Below, piece after piece: positions 1-9,371 of a DNA stretch of 64,000 nucleotides. Origin of the DNA: Rhizobium album (lineage in GTDB: Bacteria; Pseudomonadota; Alphaproteobacteria; Rhizobiales; Rhizobiaceae). Every line of letters starts with the position of its first letter. Positions within the stretch are counted from its first letter, which is position 1. The notes below the pieces were generated by a model, which saw nothing but the letters and a program-made list of their open reading frames with translations, did not search any database and had not been told where the DNA came from. The stretch is from NCBI RefSeq assembly GCF_003122325.1, contig NZ_QFBC01000005.1, positions 186,001 through 250,000 on the forward strand, in the 5' to 3' direction. Made by a program: the position numbers and the translations under genes.

Positions 1-103
1 TCAGCAGGAAGCCCAGCCGGCGTCCGCCGTCTTCGGCGCGGGGTGACGTGCTGGCGAGATCGTGGGCCAAGGGGATTTTCTCCTCAGTAACGAGAGCGTT
101 CAT
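1..103 (-). CDS. Sugar ABC transporter permease, N-terminal fragment (window edge)
   Basis: Only the first 34 codons are in the window. The ATG at 101-103 overlaps the stop of the MalG-type permease gene in an ATGA arrangement, so the two are translationally coupled. The visible N-terminus is polar and ends in RRLGFLL, the usual lead-in to the first membrane helix of MalF-type permeases. The binding protein and one permease are already present upstream, so this is most simply the second permease subunit. That is an inference from operon order; an ATPase or a catabolic enzyme cannot be excluded from 34 residues. Confidence 0.55.
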   Translation of the reverse strand, partial: MNALVTEEKIPLAHDLASTSPRAEDGGRRLGFLL

Positions 104-960
104 TGCTTCAGCGCTCCGAAGGTCAGTCCGCGGACCAGATGTTTCTGGATGGCGATGCCCATGATGACGGGCGGGACGGCGGCGATGAGGCCGAGGGCGG
201 CCTTGGCGCCGTAGAGCTGGCCGGTCATCGACGACGACAGAGAGGCCATGTAGACCGGGATCGTCACCCATTCGCGGGTCGTCAAAAGCAGGGCGATCAG
301 GTAGTCGGACCAGTTGAGGATGAAGACGAAGAGGGCGGAGCTGGCGAGCGCCGGGCGCATCATCGGCAGGGTGATCTTCATGAACACCCGCATCCGCGAG
401 CAGCCTTCGACCAGCGCCGCATCCTCGATTTCGCGCGGCATGTCGTCGAAGAAGGTCTTCATCAGCCAGAAGGCGAAGGGCAGCGTGACGATGCCGTAGA
501 TCAGCGCCAGGCCCCACCAGGTATCGACCAGGCCGAAGAAGGCCCACATGATCATCACCGGGATCATCACCGCCATCGGCGGGAAAAGGCGCAGCTGGAT
601 CAGCGCCAGCGGCAGGTTCTGCCCGGAGCCGAAGCGCGACAGGCCGTAGGCCGCCGAGGTGCCGCAGACCATGGCGATGATCGTGCCGAAGACGGCCGAC
701 AAGAGCGACGACAGGATCGGCTTGCCGGCGGTGCGGTCGAGCGCGACGATGAGGTCACTGGTCGAGGTGCCGAAGATGAAGCGGAAATTGTCGAGCGTCG
801 GCGCCTTGGGCCACCAGGTGAGATCGCCGCCGGTGGCCGACCATTCCGCGATCGGCTTGAAGGCCATCGAGGCCATCCAGAGCGTCGGGATCAAGGTGAC
901 GGCCAGCGCCAGAAGGATCGCCGCATAGCGGAAGATTTCAAAGGGTATGGAGCGGTTCAT
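100..960 (-). CDS. Carbohydrate ABC transporter permease, MalG family
   Basis: Inner-membrane subunit of a binding-protein-dependent sugar importer, 286 residues, the usual MalG/UgpE size. Several hydrophobic helices are visible, starting at about residues 10-30. The cytoplasmic EAA loop that contacts the ATPase is clear near residues 178-200 ([17 protein letters not shown], then a conserved PMMRPALA stretch). It is the second gene of an operon: binding protein 85 bases upstream, next gene overlapping by 4 bases. The RBS before the ATG is weak, and a strong stem-loop lies between it and the binding-protein gene, suggesting lower expression than the binding protein. Substrate not identifiable. 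Confidence 0.9.
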   Translation of the reverse strand: MNRSIPFEIFRYAAILLALAVTLIPTLWMASMAFKPIAEWSATGGDLTWWPKAPTLDNFRFIFGTSTSDLIVALDRTAGKPILSSLLSAVFGTIIAMVCGTSAAYGLSRFGSGQNLPLALIQLRLFPPMAVMIPVMIMWAFFGLVDTWWGLALIYGIVTLPFAFWLMKTFFDDMPREIEDAALVEGCSRMRVFMKITLPMMRPALASSALFVFILNWSDYLIALLLTTREWVTIPVYMASLSSSMTGQLYGAKAALGLIAAVPPVIMGIAIQKHLVRGLTFGALKQ

Positions 961-992
961 CGGATCTACAGCAGCATCGGTGCGAGGGGTCC

Positions 993-1028
993 GGGATGCC
1001 GGCGGGATTTTCTCCCGGCCGGCATCCC
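993..1028 (-). other. Stem-loop between binding-protein and permease genes
   Basis: GGGATGCCGGC at 993-1003 is exactly complementary to GCCGGCATCCC at 1018-1028, and an inner GGGA/TCCC extends the stem. No run of T follows on the minus strand, so it looks like an mRNA-stabilising or partial attenuation structure rather than a full terminator. Such hairpins after the binding-protein gene commonly keep binding-protein mRNA in excess over permease mRNA. Confidence 0.6.
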
Positions 1029-1045
1029 GACGATCGGCGGCCGGC

Positions 1046-2662
1046 TCAGCCGGCGGCGGAATCGAGCACGGTGGGCCACGCCTCCTTGTTCGCCTTGATG
1101 GCCGAGATCAGCTTGTCCTCGCCGATGCGGCGGGCAATGCGCGTCCACTGCTTTTCGGTGTCCGCCATTGCTTCTTCCGGCGATTTTGCCTTGGTCAGTG
1201 CGGCGACGAGGTTTTCGTCGAGCGCATTGTGGAAGGCCGTCGCACCCGGATAGTTGATGGTCGGCACCGTGCGGGCCACCGTGTCGCGCACCACGTCCAT
1301 GTGGTAGTCGTGATAGGTTTCGCGCACCAGCGGGTCGGCGAAGTTCGACAGCTGGAAGGGGTCGAAGTAACCGCCCGGATTGGCCGTCATCCACGAATAG
1401 ATGCGGCTGGAGCCGAGCCACTGCAGCAGCAGGTAGCAGGCTTCCGGATGCTTGCTCTGCGACGAGACCGAGGCCGAGAGGTTGAGCCACAGAACGGAGC
1501 GGCGCACCAGCTGGCCGTCGATTTCGCGGCCGGGCGGCAGCATCGAGCCGATCTTGCCGGTGACCTTCGAACCTTCGTTCGCCTTGTTGTCGAGGAACTT
1601 CGGCAGGTTGGAGAAGGCGCAGGTCATGGCCGCGCCGCCGGAAGCGAAGTTGCCGTACTGTTCCGGCCAGCCCCAGGAAATGGCGTCCGGCGAGTGGTAG
1701 GACAGCGAGTCGACATATTCCTGCGTCGCCTGGAAACCGGCATCCGAGTTGATCAGCGGCTTGCCGTCGTCACCGAACAGGAACTGGTTGGGCGAGCCCA
1801 TCGAGACGTAGCGCTGATACCAGTTGGTATAGCCCCAGCCCTGGTTGCGCAGGTCGGTGCAGCCGAACAGGCCCTGGTCGGGACGGTGGAAGAAGGCCGC
1901 GACTTCGTCGAGCTGCTTCCAGGTCTTCGGCGCTGCCAGCTCGTAGCCGTGCTGGTCGGCAAAGGCCTTTTTCTCGGTCTCGTCGTTGAACAGGTCGGTG
2001 CGGAAGTTCCAGGTCTGGAAGTCGCCGTCGAGCGAGACGCCGTAGGTCGAGCCGCGATACTGGTTGAGCAGCGAAACGCCCTTCTGGCCGTTGACGTAGC
2101 CGCGCTCGGGATCGTCCCATTCCGGCTTGTGGGCGGCGACGAAATCGTCGAGCGCGATGATGCCGCCGGTTTCGGCGAGGTCGCCGAGACGGTTCCATTC
2201 GACGGCGTAGATGTCGAACGCCCCACCCTTGGTGGAGATGTCCTGCATCGTCTTGGTGAATTCCTGGCCGTTCGGCACGCCGACGATGTCGAGCGTGATG
2301 CCGGTTTCTTTCTCCCAAAGTTCCTTGATCGACGGCGCGCCGGCCGGGAACGGCTGCGTCAGCTGGCCGATCGAGCCGTCGGAAAGGCCGAGAACGATCT
2401 TGTCAGGCGCCTTGCCGGCACCCTTCAGCGCCTTGACGGCCTCGATGGCGCGGCCTTCCGGCGTCTCGGCGCCGTACTGATAACGTTCGGCACCGGCAAA
2501 GCCGGTCGGGCCGCCGATCATGCCGGCGGCAAGCGCGTCGGCTGCGTAGGCGCGGCCCGGGCGAATGAATTGCGGCGCGATGCCGGCGGCGGCGGTCAGC
2601 GCGAAAGCCTTGGCACCGGTCGACAGCAGGCTGCGCCGCGACATGCGGATCAAATTGGACAT
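1046..2662 (-). CDS. Extracellular solute-binding protein of carbohydrate ABC importer (family 1)
   Basis: Periplasmic binding component that delivers a sugar or polyol to the adjacent permeases, 538 residues, at the long end of the family 1 range. The ATG at 2660-2662 is preferred because a GGAGGAG ribosome site lies 6-12 bases upstream; an earlier in-frame start has no such site. The N-terminus carries a twin-arginine-like signal (SRRSLLS, then a hydrophobic stretch ending near AYA), so it is probably exported folded through Tat. First gene of its operon. The promoter region contains repeated ACATCAT motifs shared with the divergent LacI regulator gene, so regulation by that protein is likely. 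Substrate unknown. Confidence 0.9.
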   Translation of the reverse strand: MSNLIRMSRRSLLSTGAKAFALTAAAGIAPQFIRPGRAYAADALAAGMIGGPTGFAGAERYQYGAETPEGRAIEAVKALKGAGKAPDKIVLGLSDGSIGQLTQPFPAGAPSIKELWEKETGITLDIVGVPNGQEFTKTMQDISTKGGAFDIYAVEWNRLGDLAETGGIIALDDFVAAHKPEWDDPERGYVNGQKGVSLLNQYRGSTYGVSLDGDFQTWNFRTDLFNDETEKKAFADQHGYELAAPKTWKQLDEVAAFFHRPDQGLFGCTDLRNQGWGYTNWYQRYVSMGSPNQFLFGDDGKPLINSDAGFQATQEYVDSLSYHSPDAISWGWPEQYGNFASGGAAMTCAFSNLPKFLDNKANEGSKVTGKIGSMLPPGREIDGQLVRRSVLWLNLSASVSSQSKHPEACYLLLQWLGSSRIYSWMTANPGGYFDPFQLSNFADPLVRETYHDYHMDVVRDTVARTVPTINYPGATAFHNALDENLVAALTKAKSPEEAMADTEKQWTRIARRIGEDKLISAIKANKEAWPTVLDSAAG

Positions 2663-2962
2663 ATTGAGCTCCTCCCCATCCGGCAGCAATCCTCCTCTGC
2701 CGATGTGCGGGGATTATTGACGTGCAAAATGATCGAAGTCAACATCATAATAAATCATTTTACATCATAAAATTCTTCAATAATGATGTTTACGGGAGTC
2801 TCAAACCCATCATGGAGGTGATGGCTTTGAGGAAGAGGAGGTTTTTTCGGTGAAAAACAACAGTCTATGCCAAAGATTTCGAGCGAATTGCCCGATTGAC
2901 CCCTTGCATCGCGCCAAAATGGAAATACATCAATTTACATCATTTGGCGGAAGGGAATCGCT
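2663..2962. promoter_or_regulatory. Divergent promoter region with repeated ACATCAT operator motif
   Basis: This 300-base AT-rich spacer separates the binding-protein operon (minus) from the LacI regulator (plus). Related motifs occur four times: AACATCATAA at 2741-2750, TTTTACATCATAAA at 2758-2771, its inverted form ATAATGATGTTTAC at 2780-2793, and ATTTACATCATTT at 2933-2945. The second and third copies face each other as an imperfect inverted repeat (2758-2793) upstream of the binding-protein start; the fourth sits just before the regulator start. Likely the operators of the LacI-family protein, with autoregulation. No other gene is seen in the interval. Confidence 0.6.
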
Positions 2963-3979
2963 TTGCGATCAACATTGACGGACATCGCCCGTGAGGCTGG
3001 TGTTTCGAGCGCGACCGTGGACCGGGTGCTGAACAACCGCTCCGGCGTCAAGGAGCGGACGCGTGAAATCGTCATCGAAACGGCCCGCAGGCTGGGATAT
3101 CTCGGCAACGGCGCGCCGGCGCTGATGCCGGAGACGCGCGTTCGACTGGATTTCGTGCTGCCGGCCGGCACCAACACCTTCATCGCCAACCTGCTGCATC
3201 AACTGGAAAAGCAGGCGGCGGCCCAGCCTGATCTCGACGTGCATATCCATTCGATCGAGGGCTTCAATCCCGATACGCTGGCCCGGACGCTGCACGAGCT
3301 GCAGGGGCAGACCATGGGCGTCGGCGTCATCGCCCTCGACCATCCGACGGTACGCGAGGCTATGCGGTCGCTGGCCGCCTCCGGCGTGTCGATCGTCACG
3401 CTTGTCTCCGACATCCTGCATGTTTCGCGCATCGGCTATATCGGCATCGACAACCGTGCGGCCGGGCGCCTTGGCGGTTACCTGCTCGGGCGCTTCCTCG
3501 GCAGCGGCGTCCGGCGCAAGATCGCGCTGTTTGCCGGCTCGCTGTCCTATCGCGGCCACGAGGAGCGTGAGATGGGTTTTCGCCATATCATCGGCGAGGA
3601 TTTTCCCGATCTTGAAATCGTCGAGCTGCGGGAAATCCGCGACGACCGCACCAAGGCTTATGAGGAGGCCATGGCGCTGTTCAAGCGCCATCCCGATCTC
3701 GCCGGCATCTACAATATCGGTGCCGGCAATACCGGTATCGGCCAGGCGCTGGCGGAAACCGGCCGGGCGAAAAACATCATCTTCGTCGGCCACGAGCTGA
3801 CCGAGCACAACAAAAGCCTGCTGCTCAACGGCACGATCGATGCCATCATCGACCAGAACCCGCGGGTCGAGGCACGTGAGGCGCTGTCGATGCTGAGCCG
3901 CTCGGTTCGTGGCCAGTCGATCGATTATCATCCGCCGCGGCTGCAGGTGATTTTTCGCGAGAACATCCCCGAAAGCTGA
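2963..3979 (+). CDS. LacI family transcriptional regulator
   Basis: DNA-binding regulator, 338 residues. Residues 3-25 form the LacI helix-turn-helix (LTDIAREAGVSSATVDRVLN) followed by a hinge-like region; the remainder is a periplasmic-binding-protein fold that senses a sugar-like ligand. The recognition helix reads SATVDRVLN rather than the common TVSRVLN. The start is a TTG at 2963-2965, supported by GGAAGGGA six bases upstream; no ATG in the right place competes. It is divergent from the ABC importer and flanked by the shared ACATCAT motifs, so it most likely controls that operon. It converges on the dehydrogenase gene with 3 bases between stops. Confidence 0.9.
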   Translation: MRSTLTDIAREAGVSSATVDRVLNNRSGVKERTREIVIETARRLGYLGNGAPALMPETRVRLDFVLPAGTNTFIANLLHQLEKQAAAQPDLDVHIHSIEGFNPDTLARTLHELQGQTMGVGVIALDHPTVREAMRSLAASGVSIVTLVSDILHVSRIGYIGIDNRAAGRLGGYLLGRFLGSGVRRKIALFAGSLSYRGHEEREMGFRHIIGEDFPDLEIVELREIRDDRTKAYEEAMALFKRHPDLAGIYNIGAGNTGIGQALAETGRAKNIIFVGHELTEHNKSLLLNGTIDAIIDQNPRVEAREALSMLSRSVRGQSIDYHPPRLQVIFRENIPES

Positions 3980-3982
3980 GCG

Positions 3983-5440
3983 TCAGTCTTCTGCAGGTCC
4001 CTGCAGACCCGCCTGCTGCAGCAGGGTGACGTAGCGGTTCGAGAGCATGAGCAAATCGCGAGCCTGCGCGGACGCGAGCGAAAGACGCTCCGTCGCATCG
4101 CCGGCAGCCTCCAGCGCGCTCCAGATGGCAGCCGATTGCCCGGCGAGTGTCCGCAGTTCGGCAAGCACGGCCGGATCGGCGGCGATTTCCGCCACATGCT
4201 GCGCCGTCACCTTGCCGACGCCGGCAGCACTTTTGGCACCGGCGTCGACAAAACCGTCCGGCAGCGTGCCCTTGCGGTTCGTGACGCGCCGATAGCGGAT
4301 GACATCGACGATCTGGTCGACGGCCTGCTTTGCGCCGGCAACGCGCGACGGGTGATCCGTATCGGCCGCGGCATGCGGCAAAAGCTCCGTCTTGCCGGGA
4401 TGGCGGGCCGCCAGCGGCAGATAGGGCAGCATGGGACCGGAGAGTTCGCCCGTGGCGGCATTCTTGAACAGGTCGGCATCGATGGCCGCGTGCCGCACCT
4501 TGCCGCCGGCAAGGGCCGCGTCGAGGGCTGAGGCATCGACAACCTCGCCACGGTCGTAATTGACCAGCACGGCACCCTCGGCCATGGCGTTCAGCACGTC
4601 CGCACCGATCAGCCCGGCATTGGCGTATCGCCCATCGGCGCCGATGCTGCCAAGGCCGGTATGGACGCTAAGGAAATGCGCGCCGGAGGCCGCCTCGACG
4701 GGGGTGGATGCATAGCCGAAACCTTCGGACTCGATCCATTGCCGGTGCCGTTCGCGGGCGTAGATCGTCACAGTCATGCCGAAGGCCCGTCCGAGCTTGG
4801 CGACTTCGCGGCCGATATTGCCGTAACCGATGACGGCGAGCCGCTTGCCCTCCAGCTTTTCCGTCGGGAAATCGCGCAACTGCCGGCCGGTGTCGAAATC
4901 GCCGGCGGCGACCAGCGCGTGCAACCGGTCGACCGGCAGGTCCGGCGAGACCTTGAGGATCGCCTTCAGCACCATCTGCGCCGTTGCCCGGCTGTTGAAG
5001 CCCGGCGTGTTCATCAAGGGCGCAATGCCGCCTTCGCCGCCGCCTCCGCCCCAGGAGGCGGAGCCCATATTGCCCGTTCCGGCGCCGATGCGGACACCGC
5101 CGAGATCGAAACGGGCGGCCCTCGGGATGAAGGTCGCCGCCGCAATCAGCGCGTCGTAACGGCCATCGGCGGTTTCGGCCAGCAATTCGGCTTCGGTGCT
5201 GAGGTCAGGCTGATAGAAGAAATGGATGACGCCTGTTGCCAGGGCGCCTGCATCTTCAAGCGGCCCTTCGTGGAACACGCCGCCTTTTTCCTCGATATGG
5301 GCACGAACCTCGCGCGCATCGGGCCTGCCGTCGGGGCCGAATTTCAGGCCGACCAGGTCGGCGATCAGCACCTTGTAGGCGCGGCCGGCCTCGTCGTGGC
5401 GCGGCCATTCCCCCTGCACCGGCTGTTCTTGTGCCTGCAT
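3983..5440 (-). CDS. D-isomer-specific 2-hydroxyacid dehydrogenase family protein
   Basis: NAD(P)-dependent oxidoreductase, 485 residues. A Rossmann nucleotide-binding motif GYGNIG sits at residues 205-210, and the family pattern continues with NYDRGEVVDASAL (substrate-side Arg) and a late PHAAADT segment carrying the catalytic His. It is longer than typical 2-hydroxyacid dehydrogenases (about 320) and resembles phosphoglycerate-dehydrogenase-like proteins with extra N- and C-terminal sections. A glycine-rich loop (residues 128-138, SWGGGGGEGG) lies in the catalytic domain. GGAGGAGGG precedes the ATG. It sits beside a sugar importer and LacI gene, but downstream of its own terminator-bounded unit. 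Substrate unknown. Confidence 0.85.
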   Translation of the reverse strand: MQAQEQPVQGEWPRHDEAGRAYKVLIADLVGLKFGPDGRPDAREVRAHIEEKGGVFHEGPLEDAGALATGVIHFFYQPDLSTEAELLAETADGRYDALIAAATFIPRAARFDLGGVRIGAGTGNMGSASWGGGGGEGGIAPLMNTPGFNSRATAQMVLKAILKVSPDLPVDRLHALVAAGDFDTGRQLRDFPTEKLEGKRLAVIGYGNIGREVAKLGRAFGMTVTIYARERHRQWIESEGFGYASTPVEAASGAHFLSVHTGLGSIGADGRYANAGLIGADVLNAMAEGAVLVNYDRGEVVDASALDAALAGGKVRHAAIDADLFKNAATGELSGPMLPYLPLAARHPGKTELLPHAAADTDHPSRVAGAKQAVDQIVDVIRYRRVTNRKGTLPDGFVDAGAKSAAGVGKVTAQHVAEIAADPAVLAELRTLAGQSAAIWSALEAAGDATERLSLASAQARDLLMLSNRYVTLLQQAGLQGPAED

Positions 5441-5531
5441 CGCGGACCCTCCTCCATTGATCTGGGAGGATCTAGACGAAAATTACGATCGCGTGAAAGC
5501 TCTCCGCGGGCGAAAAGCGTCCGGTCGGCCG

Positions 5532-5562
5532 AAAAAAGCGCGCCGGTGAAGTGCCGGCGCGC
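5532..5562 (-). terminator. Rho-independent terminator after the host-attachment gene
   Basis: Read on the minus strand, a nine-base-pair GCGCGCCGG/CCGGCGCGC stem (arms 5538-5546 and 5554-5562) with a 7-base loop is followed by six T. It lies directly downstream of the host-attachment-family gene and upstream of the dehydrogenase gene, so the two are separate transcription units. Confidence 0.85.
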
Positions 5563-5585
5563 CAGGGGAATGAGGGGCGGAGAGG

Positions 5586-6041
5586 TTAGGCCGCCAGCCT
5601 CAGCAGGTTCTTCTCGATCTCGGGAACCGGCATCTGGGCATAGTCCTTGGGGATTTCGGCTGTAATGGCCGTGCCGGCCGCGTTGCCGAGCGATTGCCGG
5701 AGAATGCCGAGCGCCGTCGGTGGCGCCACGAGAACGATCCGTTGCGTTTCGTTGCCCGCGGCGATGTCCGAGATCCTGGCCGCGACCTCCTTGAGAAAAT
5801 CCTCTTCGGCCTGTGCATGCCAGTCCGTCTCTTCCATCGCGCTACGGGAAACACCCGGCGGGGAATAGGCGCGGCCGGGCCGGTCCGTGCCGATCTCTCT
5901 GGTCTTGTCGTTCGGCTGTGTCAGCGTATCGACGACTTTCAGGTTGATGAGGTCGGCATCGCCGTCGTTGCGCAGGATGAGCGCCTTGGCGCCGTCGCAG
6001 ACGACGACCCAGGATTTCCAGGGGATTCGGATCGGGTCCAT
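5586..6041 (-). CDS. Host attachment family protein (PF10116-like)
   Basis: Cytoplasmic protein of 151 residues resembling the family named protein required for attachment to host cells. Visible family features are the N-terminal WVVVCDGAKALILRNDGD strand/loop pattern, a central DRPGR motif, and a C-terminal IVLVAPPTALGILR segment followed by an EIPKDYAQ helix. Biochemical role is not established; the name derives from Agrobacterium attachment mutants. The ATG at 6039-6041 has GGAGGAA upstream. It follows secDF on the same strand after a 134-base gap and ends in a strong terminator. No signal peptide or membrane helix. Confidence 0.85.
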   Translation of the reverse strand: MDPIRIPWKSWVVVCDGAKALILRNDGDADLINLKVVDTLTQPNDKTREIGTDRPGRAYSPPGVSRSAMEETDWHAQAEEDFLKEVAARISDIAAGNETQRIVLVAPPTALGILRQSLGNAAGTAITAEIPKDYAQMPVPEIEKNLLRLAA

Positions 6042-6175
6042 CAAATTCCTCCATTGGCTAGGCCGGACCGCAGGTTCTGCACCAGTGCAGTCGCGGACCG
6101 GTCGTGGACTGCGGCCGCCCTTACAGACGACCGCACCAAGGAGTAACTCGCCTTCCAGGCGCAATGTTCCCGCCG

Positions 6176-8695
6176 TCAGGCGGTTGCTTCTTCGGTCGGG
6201 GTCTCGGCCTCGACACGCTTGCGGCGGGCAGTCCGCCAGTCGCCGAGGAACAACAGGATCGGCGCGGCGATGAACACCGACGACGATGCGGCGACGACGA
6301 TGCCGAAGACCATCGGAACGGCGAAGCTTTCCACCGCGCTGCCGCCCCAGATCGCCATCGGCAGCATCGCCAGGAAGGCGGTGACCGAGGTGTACAGGCT
6401 TCGTGCCAGCGTTTCGTTGATCGACAGGTCGATCAGCTCGCGCAGCGGCATCGTCTTGTAGAGGCGCATGTTCTCTCGCATTCGGTCGTAGACCACCACC
6501 TTGTCGTTGACCGAGTAACCGACAAGCGTCAACAGCGCGGCGATGGCCGTCAGGTTGAAGTCGAGCCCCGTCAGCGCGAAGAAGCCGATGGTTTTCGTCA
6601 CGTCGAGCACAAGGGTGACGATGGCGCCCACGGCGAACGGCCATTCGAAGCGCACCCAGATGTAGACGAGCATCGCCAGGCTGGCGAGCACGACGGAGAG
6701 GATGCCGGCCGTCGCCAGCTCGCCGCTGACCTTGGGACCGACGACTTCCGTGCGCTCGACCTTGGCAGTCGGATCGATCTTGACGACTTCGGCCTTCAGG
6801 TGCTCGACGGCGGCCGTCTGCGCTTCCTCGCCGCCGGGCTGGCGTTCGACGCGGACGAGCAGATGGTTGACGTCGCCGAATTCCTGCAGCGCCACTTCGC
6901 CGAGCCCCAGTTCGTCCAGGCCGGCACGGAATTTCGCGAGATCGGCGGGCTGCTGGGTGACGACTTCCATCTGGATGCCGCCGCGGAAATCGACGCCGTA
7001 ATTGAGGCCCGGCGTGATGAACAGGATGATCGAGGCGATCGACAGGAAGGCCGAGAAGCCGATGCCGAAGAAACGCGCATTCATGAAGTTGATGCGCGTG
7101 CCGTCCGGGATCATCTGGAAGGGCAGCAGCGGCCTGATCTTGATCGACTTCAGCTTGTAGCGGCCGGCGATGAAGATCATCACGACGCGCACGATCGAGA
7201 CGGCCGTGAACATCGAGATGGCAATGCCGAGGCCCATGGTGACGGCGAAGCCGCGCACCGGTCCGGAGCCGAACCAGAAGAGCAGGACGGTGGCGATCAG
7301 CGCGGTGACGTTACTGTCAACGATGGTGGAGTAGGCACGCTTGAAGCCGGCGTCGATGGCGCCGAACACCGTTCGACCCTTGCGCGTCTCTTCCTTGATA
7401 CGCTCGTTGATGAGAACGTTGGCGTCGACGGCAAGACCGATGCCGAGCACGATACCGGCGATGCCGGGCAGCGTCAGCGTCGCGCCGATCAGCGTCAGAC
7501 CGGCAAAGGTCAGGATGACGTTCAGCGCCAGCGCGAAGTTGGCGAGAATGCCCCAGGCGCCGTAAAGCACGAACATGAAGACGACGACGAAGGCGAAGCC
7601 CAGGAGGCCGGTATAGACGCCCATGCGGATCGCGTCGCTGCCGAGGTCGGCGCCGACGGTGCGTTCCTCGATGACGGTCAGCTTGGCCGGCAGCGCGCCG
7701 GCGCGCAGCAGGGCCGCCAGCGTATTGGCGCTCTGCACCGAGAAATTGCCGGAGATCTGGCCGGAACCGCCGGTGATCGGCTCGCGGATGACCGGCGCGC
7801 TCAGGACCTTGTCGTCGAGGACGATGGCGAAAGGCTTGCCGACATTGGCGCGGGTGATATCGGCAAAGCGGACGGCGCCGGCATTGTCGAAGCGGAAGTT
7901 GACCACCGGCTCCTGGGTGTTCGGATCGAAGGAGACGCGGGCATCCGACAGGCGGTCGCCGGAGAGTTCGACGCGGTCCTGGATCGGATAGCTGGCGCCT
8001 TCCTCATCCTTCAGCACGGTGACGCCGCGCTCGCCCTGATTGCCGAGCATGTGGAAGCTCATCTTGGCGGTGGAGCCGAGAAGCTTGCGCAGCTGCGACG
8101 GGTCTTCGGCGCCGGGAAGCTGGACAAGCACGCGATTGCCGCCGACGCGCTGGATCGTCGGTTCGGACACGCCGACCTGGTCGACGCGCTGGCGAATGAT
8201 TTCAAGGCTCTGCTCGACGGCGGCGCTGATATTGTGTTCCAGGCCGGCTGGGGTCATGGCGATGCGGATGCCGCTCTCGCCGTCCGCCGTGATCGCGAGG
8301 TCGGACTGCCCGGCGGTGAGGCCGATGCCGACCGGATTGGACAGCTTGGTCAGGGCGTCGATGGCGGCCTGGCGCTGGCTGGCGTCCGTCAGCGTGATCA
8401 GCAGGTAATCCTGGACGCGGCGGGCGGAGGTGCTCTGGATGTTGGCTTCGCGCAACGTGCGGCGGGAATCCTGGATCAGGCTCTGCAGCCGCTCCTTGAC
8501 GAGGTCTGCCGCATCCACTTCGAGAACGAGATGCGAGCCGCCGCGCAGGTCGAGGCCGAGGGAAACCTGGCTGTGCGGCAGCCAGGAGGGAAGTTTTTCC
8601 AGCGTTTCCTTGGAAACGACGTTCGGGAGGGCGATGAGGATGCCGATCACGATAATGATCGCATAGCTTATCACCAGCCAGGGTGAATTGCGCAT
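6176..8695 (-). CDS. secDF: Protein translocase subunit SecDF (fused SecD-SecF)
   Basis: Inner-membrane Sec accessory that uses the proton gradient to pull translocating proteins into the periplasm, 839 residues. The SecD half opens with one helix and the GLDLRGGSHLVLEVD signature near residues 45-59, then the periplasmic P1 region and a helix bundle. The SecF half starts near residue 450 with an NFMNARFFGIGFSAF helix and FRGGIQMEV. The ATG at 8695 is chosen because homologues begin MRNSPW and AAGGA lies upstream; a GTG 42 bases earlier is an alternative. No yajC is adjacent; the neighbours are a small anchored protein and a host-attachment-family gene, unlike the usual yajC-secDF setting. 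Confidence 0.92.
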   Translation of the reverse strand: MRNSPWLVISYAIIIVIGILIALPNVVSKETLEKLPSWLPHSQVSLGLDLRGGSHLVLEVDAADLVKERLQSLIQDSRRTLREANIQSTSARRVQDYLLITLTDASQRQAAIDALTKLSNPVGIGLTAGQSDLAITADGESGIRIAMTPAGLEHNISAAVEQSLEIIRQRVDQVGVSEPTIQRVGGNRVLVQLPGAEDPSQLRKLLGSTAKMSFHMLGNQGERGVTVLKDEEGASYPIQDRVELSGDRLSDARVSFDPNTQEPVVNFRFDNAGAVRFADITRANVGKPFAIVLDDKVLSAPVIREPITGGSGQISGNFSVQSANTLAALLRAGALPAKLTVIEERTVGADLGSDAIRMGVYTGLLGFAFVVVFMFVLYGAWGILANFALALNVILTFAGLTLIGATLTLPGIAGIVLGIGLAVDANVLINERIKEETRKGRTVFGAIDAGFKRAYSTIVDSNVTALIATVLLFWFGSGPVRGFAVTMGLGIAISMFTAVSIVRVVMIFIAGRYKLKSIKIRPLLPFQMIPDGTRINFMNARFFGIGFSAFLSIASIILFITPGLNYGVDFRGGIQMEVVTQQPADLAKFRAGLDELGLGEVALQEFGDVNHLLVRVERQPGGEEAQTAAVEHLKAEVVKIDPTAKVERTEVVGPKVSGELATAGILSVVLASLAMLVYIWVRFEWPFAVGAIVTLVLDVTKTIGFFALTGLDFNLTAIAALLTLVGYSVNDKVVVYDRMRENMRLYKTMPLRELIDLSINETLARSLYTSVTAFLAMLPMAIWGGSAVESFAVPMVFGIVVAASSSVFIAAPILLFLGDWRTARRKRVEAETPTEEATA

Positions 8696-8782
8696 GGAGA
8701 AGTCCTTGAAAAGACGGATGCCAACCGCTTGTTCCACGGCCGGCCGGAAATAAAGATGGCAGGGAGGCGCCAGGCGCCGCGC

Positions 8783-9190
8783 TCAGGCGATCGTCGGCGG
8801 GCCGCGGGGAAGAAAGCCGTGCGGATCGGCATGCAGGCGGGCGGGCGATGCCGCCACGATGCCTTCGGCTGCCTTGCCGGGGAGAATGTAGAGAAGGATC
8901 TGCCCGGGAGGCAGGGCCGGCTCGTCACCGTTCCAGCCGGTCTGCGGCAGGTCCTTGCGCTCGGCGACCAGCACCAGGCGACCCACGTCGCGCGTCGCGA
9001 TATGGGAGCCTTGCGTCGTTCGTTCCGTGCCCGTCGCACCGGCGCGGGCGGCGGAATGAATGACCTGCGCATTGCCGAGCGTGAAGCTGAAGATCGCAAA
9101 GAGGAAAACCAGGAAACTCGGCGCGAGCGGCGCAGGCGAAATCAAGGCGCGCCGCAGCTGCGCCGTCTTCGCTTTCACGTTCCTGCCCAT
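8783..9190 (-). CDS. Hypothetical membrane-anchored protein upstream of secDF
   Basis: I do not recognise a family. The predicted product has 135 residues: a basic N-terminus, one hydrophobic stretch (roughly residues 24-42) that could be a signal anchor or signal peptide, then a soluble, probably periplasmic part with a strand-like segment (GRLVLVAERKDLPQ) and a Pro/Gly-rich tail. It lies 87 bases upstream of secDF on the same strand and may share its transcript, which is the only clue to a role. ATG at 9190; the upstream ribosome site is weak. A long opposite-strand frame exists but lacks any coding-like features. Confidence 0.5.
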   Translation of the reverse strand: MGRNVKAKTAQLRRALISPAPLAPSFLVFLFAIFSFTLGNAQVIHSAARAGATGTERTTQGSHIATRDVGRLVLVAERKDLPQTGWNGDEPALPPGQILLYILPGKAAEGIVAASPARLHADPHGFLPRGPPTIA

Positions 9191-9315
9191 TCGGCTCAAA
9201 ACAAGCTTTCCGTTCGTTGGTTTTTTGCGGTCAATCCCGTCGCATTATACGTTTCGGCCGCCGCGGGCAAGCTTGGCGGCGGAAATCGGCGACGCCGATA
9301 TTTGAAGAACGCCGG

Positions 9316-9346
9316 TTGACCTTCCAGATACTGGAAGGTCTAGTGA
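9316..9346 (+). promoter_or_regulatory. MerR/CueR-type promoter with 19-bp spacer
   Basis: TTGACC (-35) at 9316-9321 and TAGTGA (-10) at 9341-9346 are separated by 19 bases, the over-long spacer typical of MerR-activated promoters. A near-perfect dyad, ACCTTCCAG at 9319-9327 facing CTGGAAGGT at 9331-9339, fills the spacer. This matches the known CueR/HmrR operator type. It lies 26 bases before the regulator's own start codon, so the regulator controls itself and anything co-transcribed downstream. Confidence 0.85.
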
Positions 9347-9371
9347 TGCGTCATCGACAGGGAGACAGGCC

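Noticed and set aside
2969-3931. Minus-strand frame opposite the LacI regulator gene
   Set aside because: Antisense shadow; the plus-strand product has a clear helix-turn-helix and binding-protein fold.
6104-8686. Very long plus-strand open frame (860 codons) opposite secDF
   Set aside because: It is the antisense shadow of a clear SecDF gene, with Arg/His/Asp-rich, low-complexity translation and no ribosome site; high GC coding leaves long open antisense frames.
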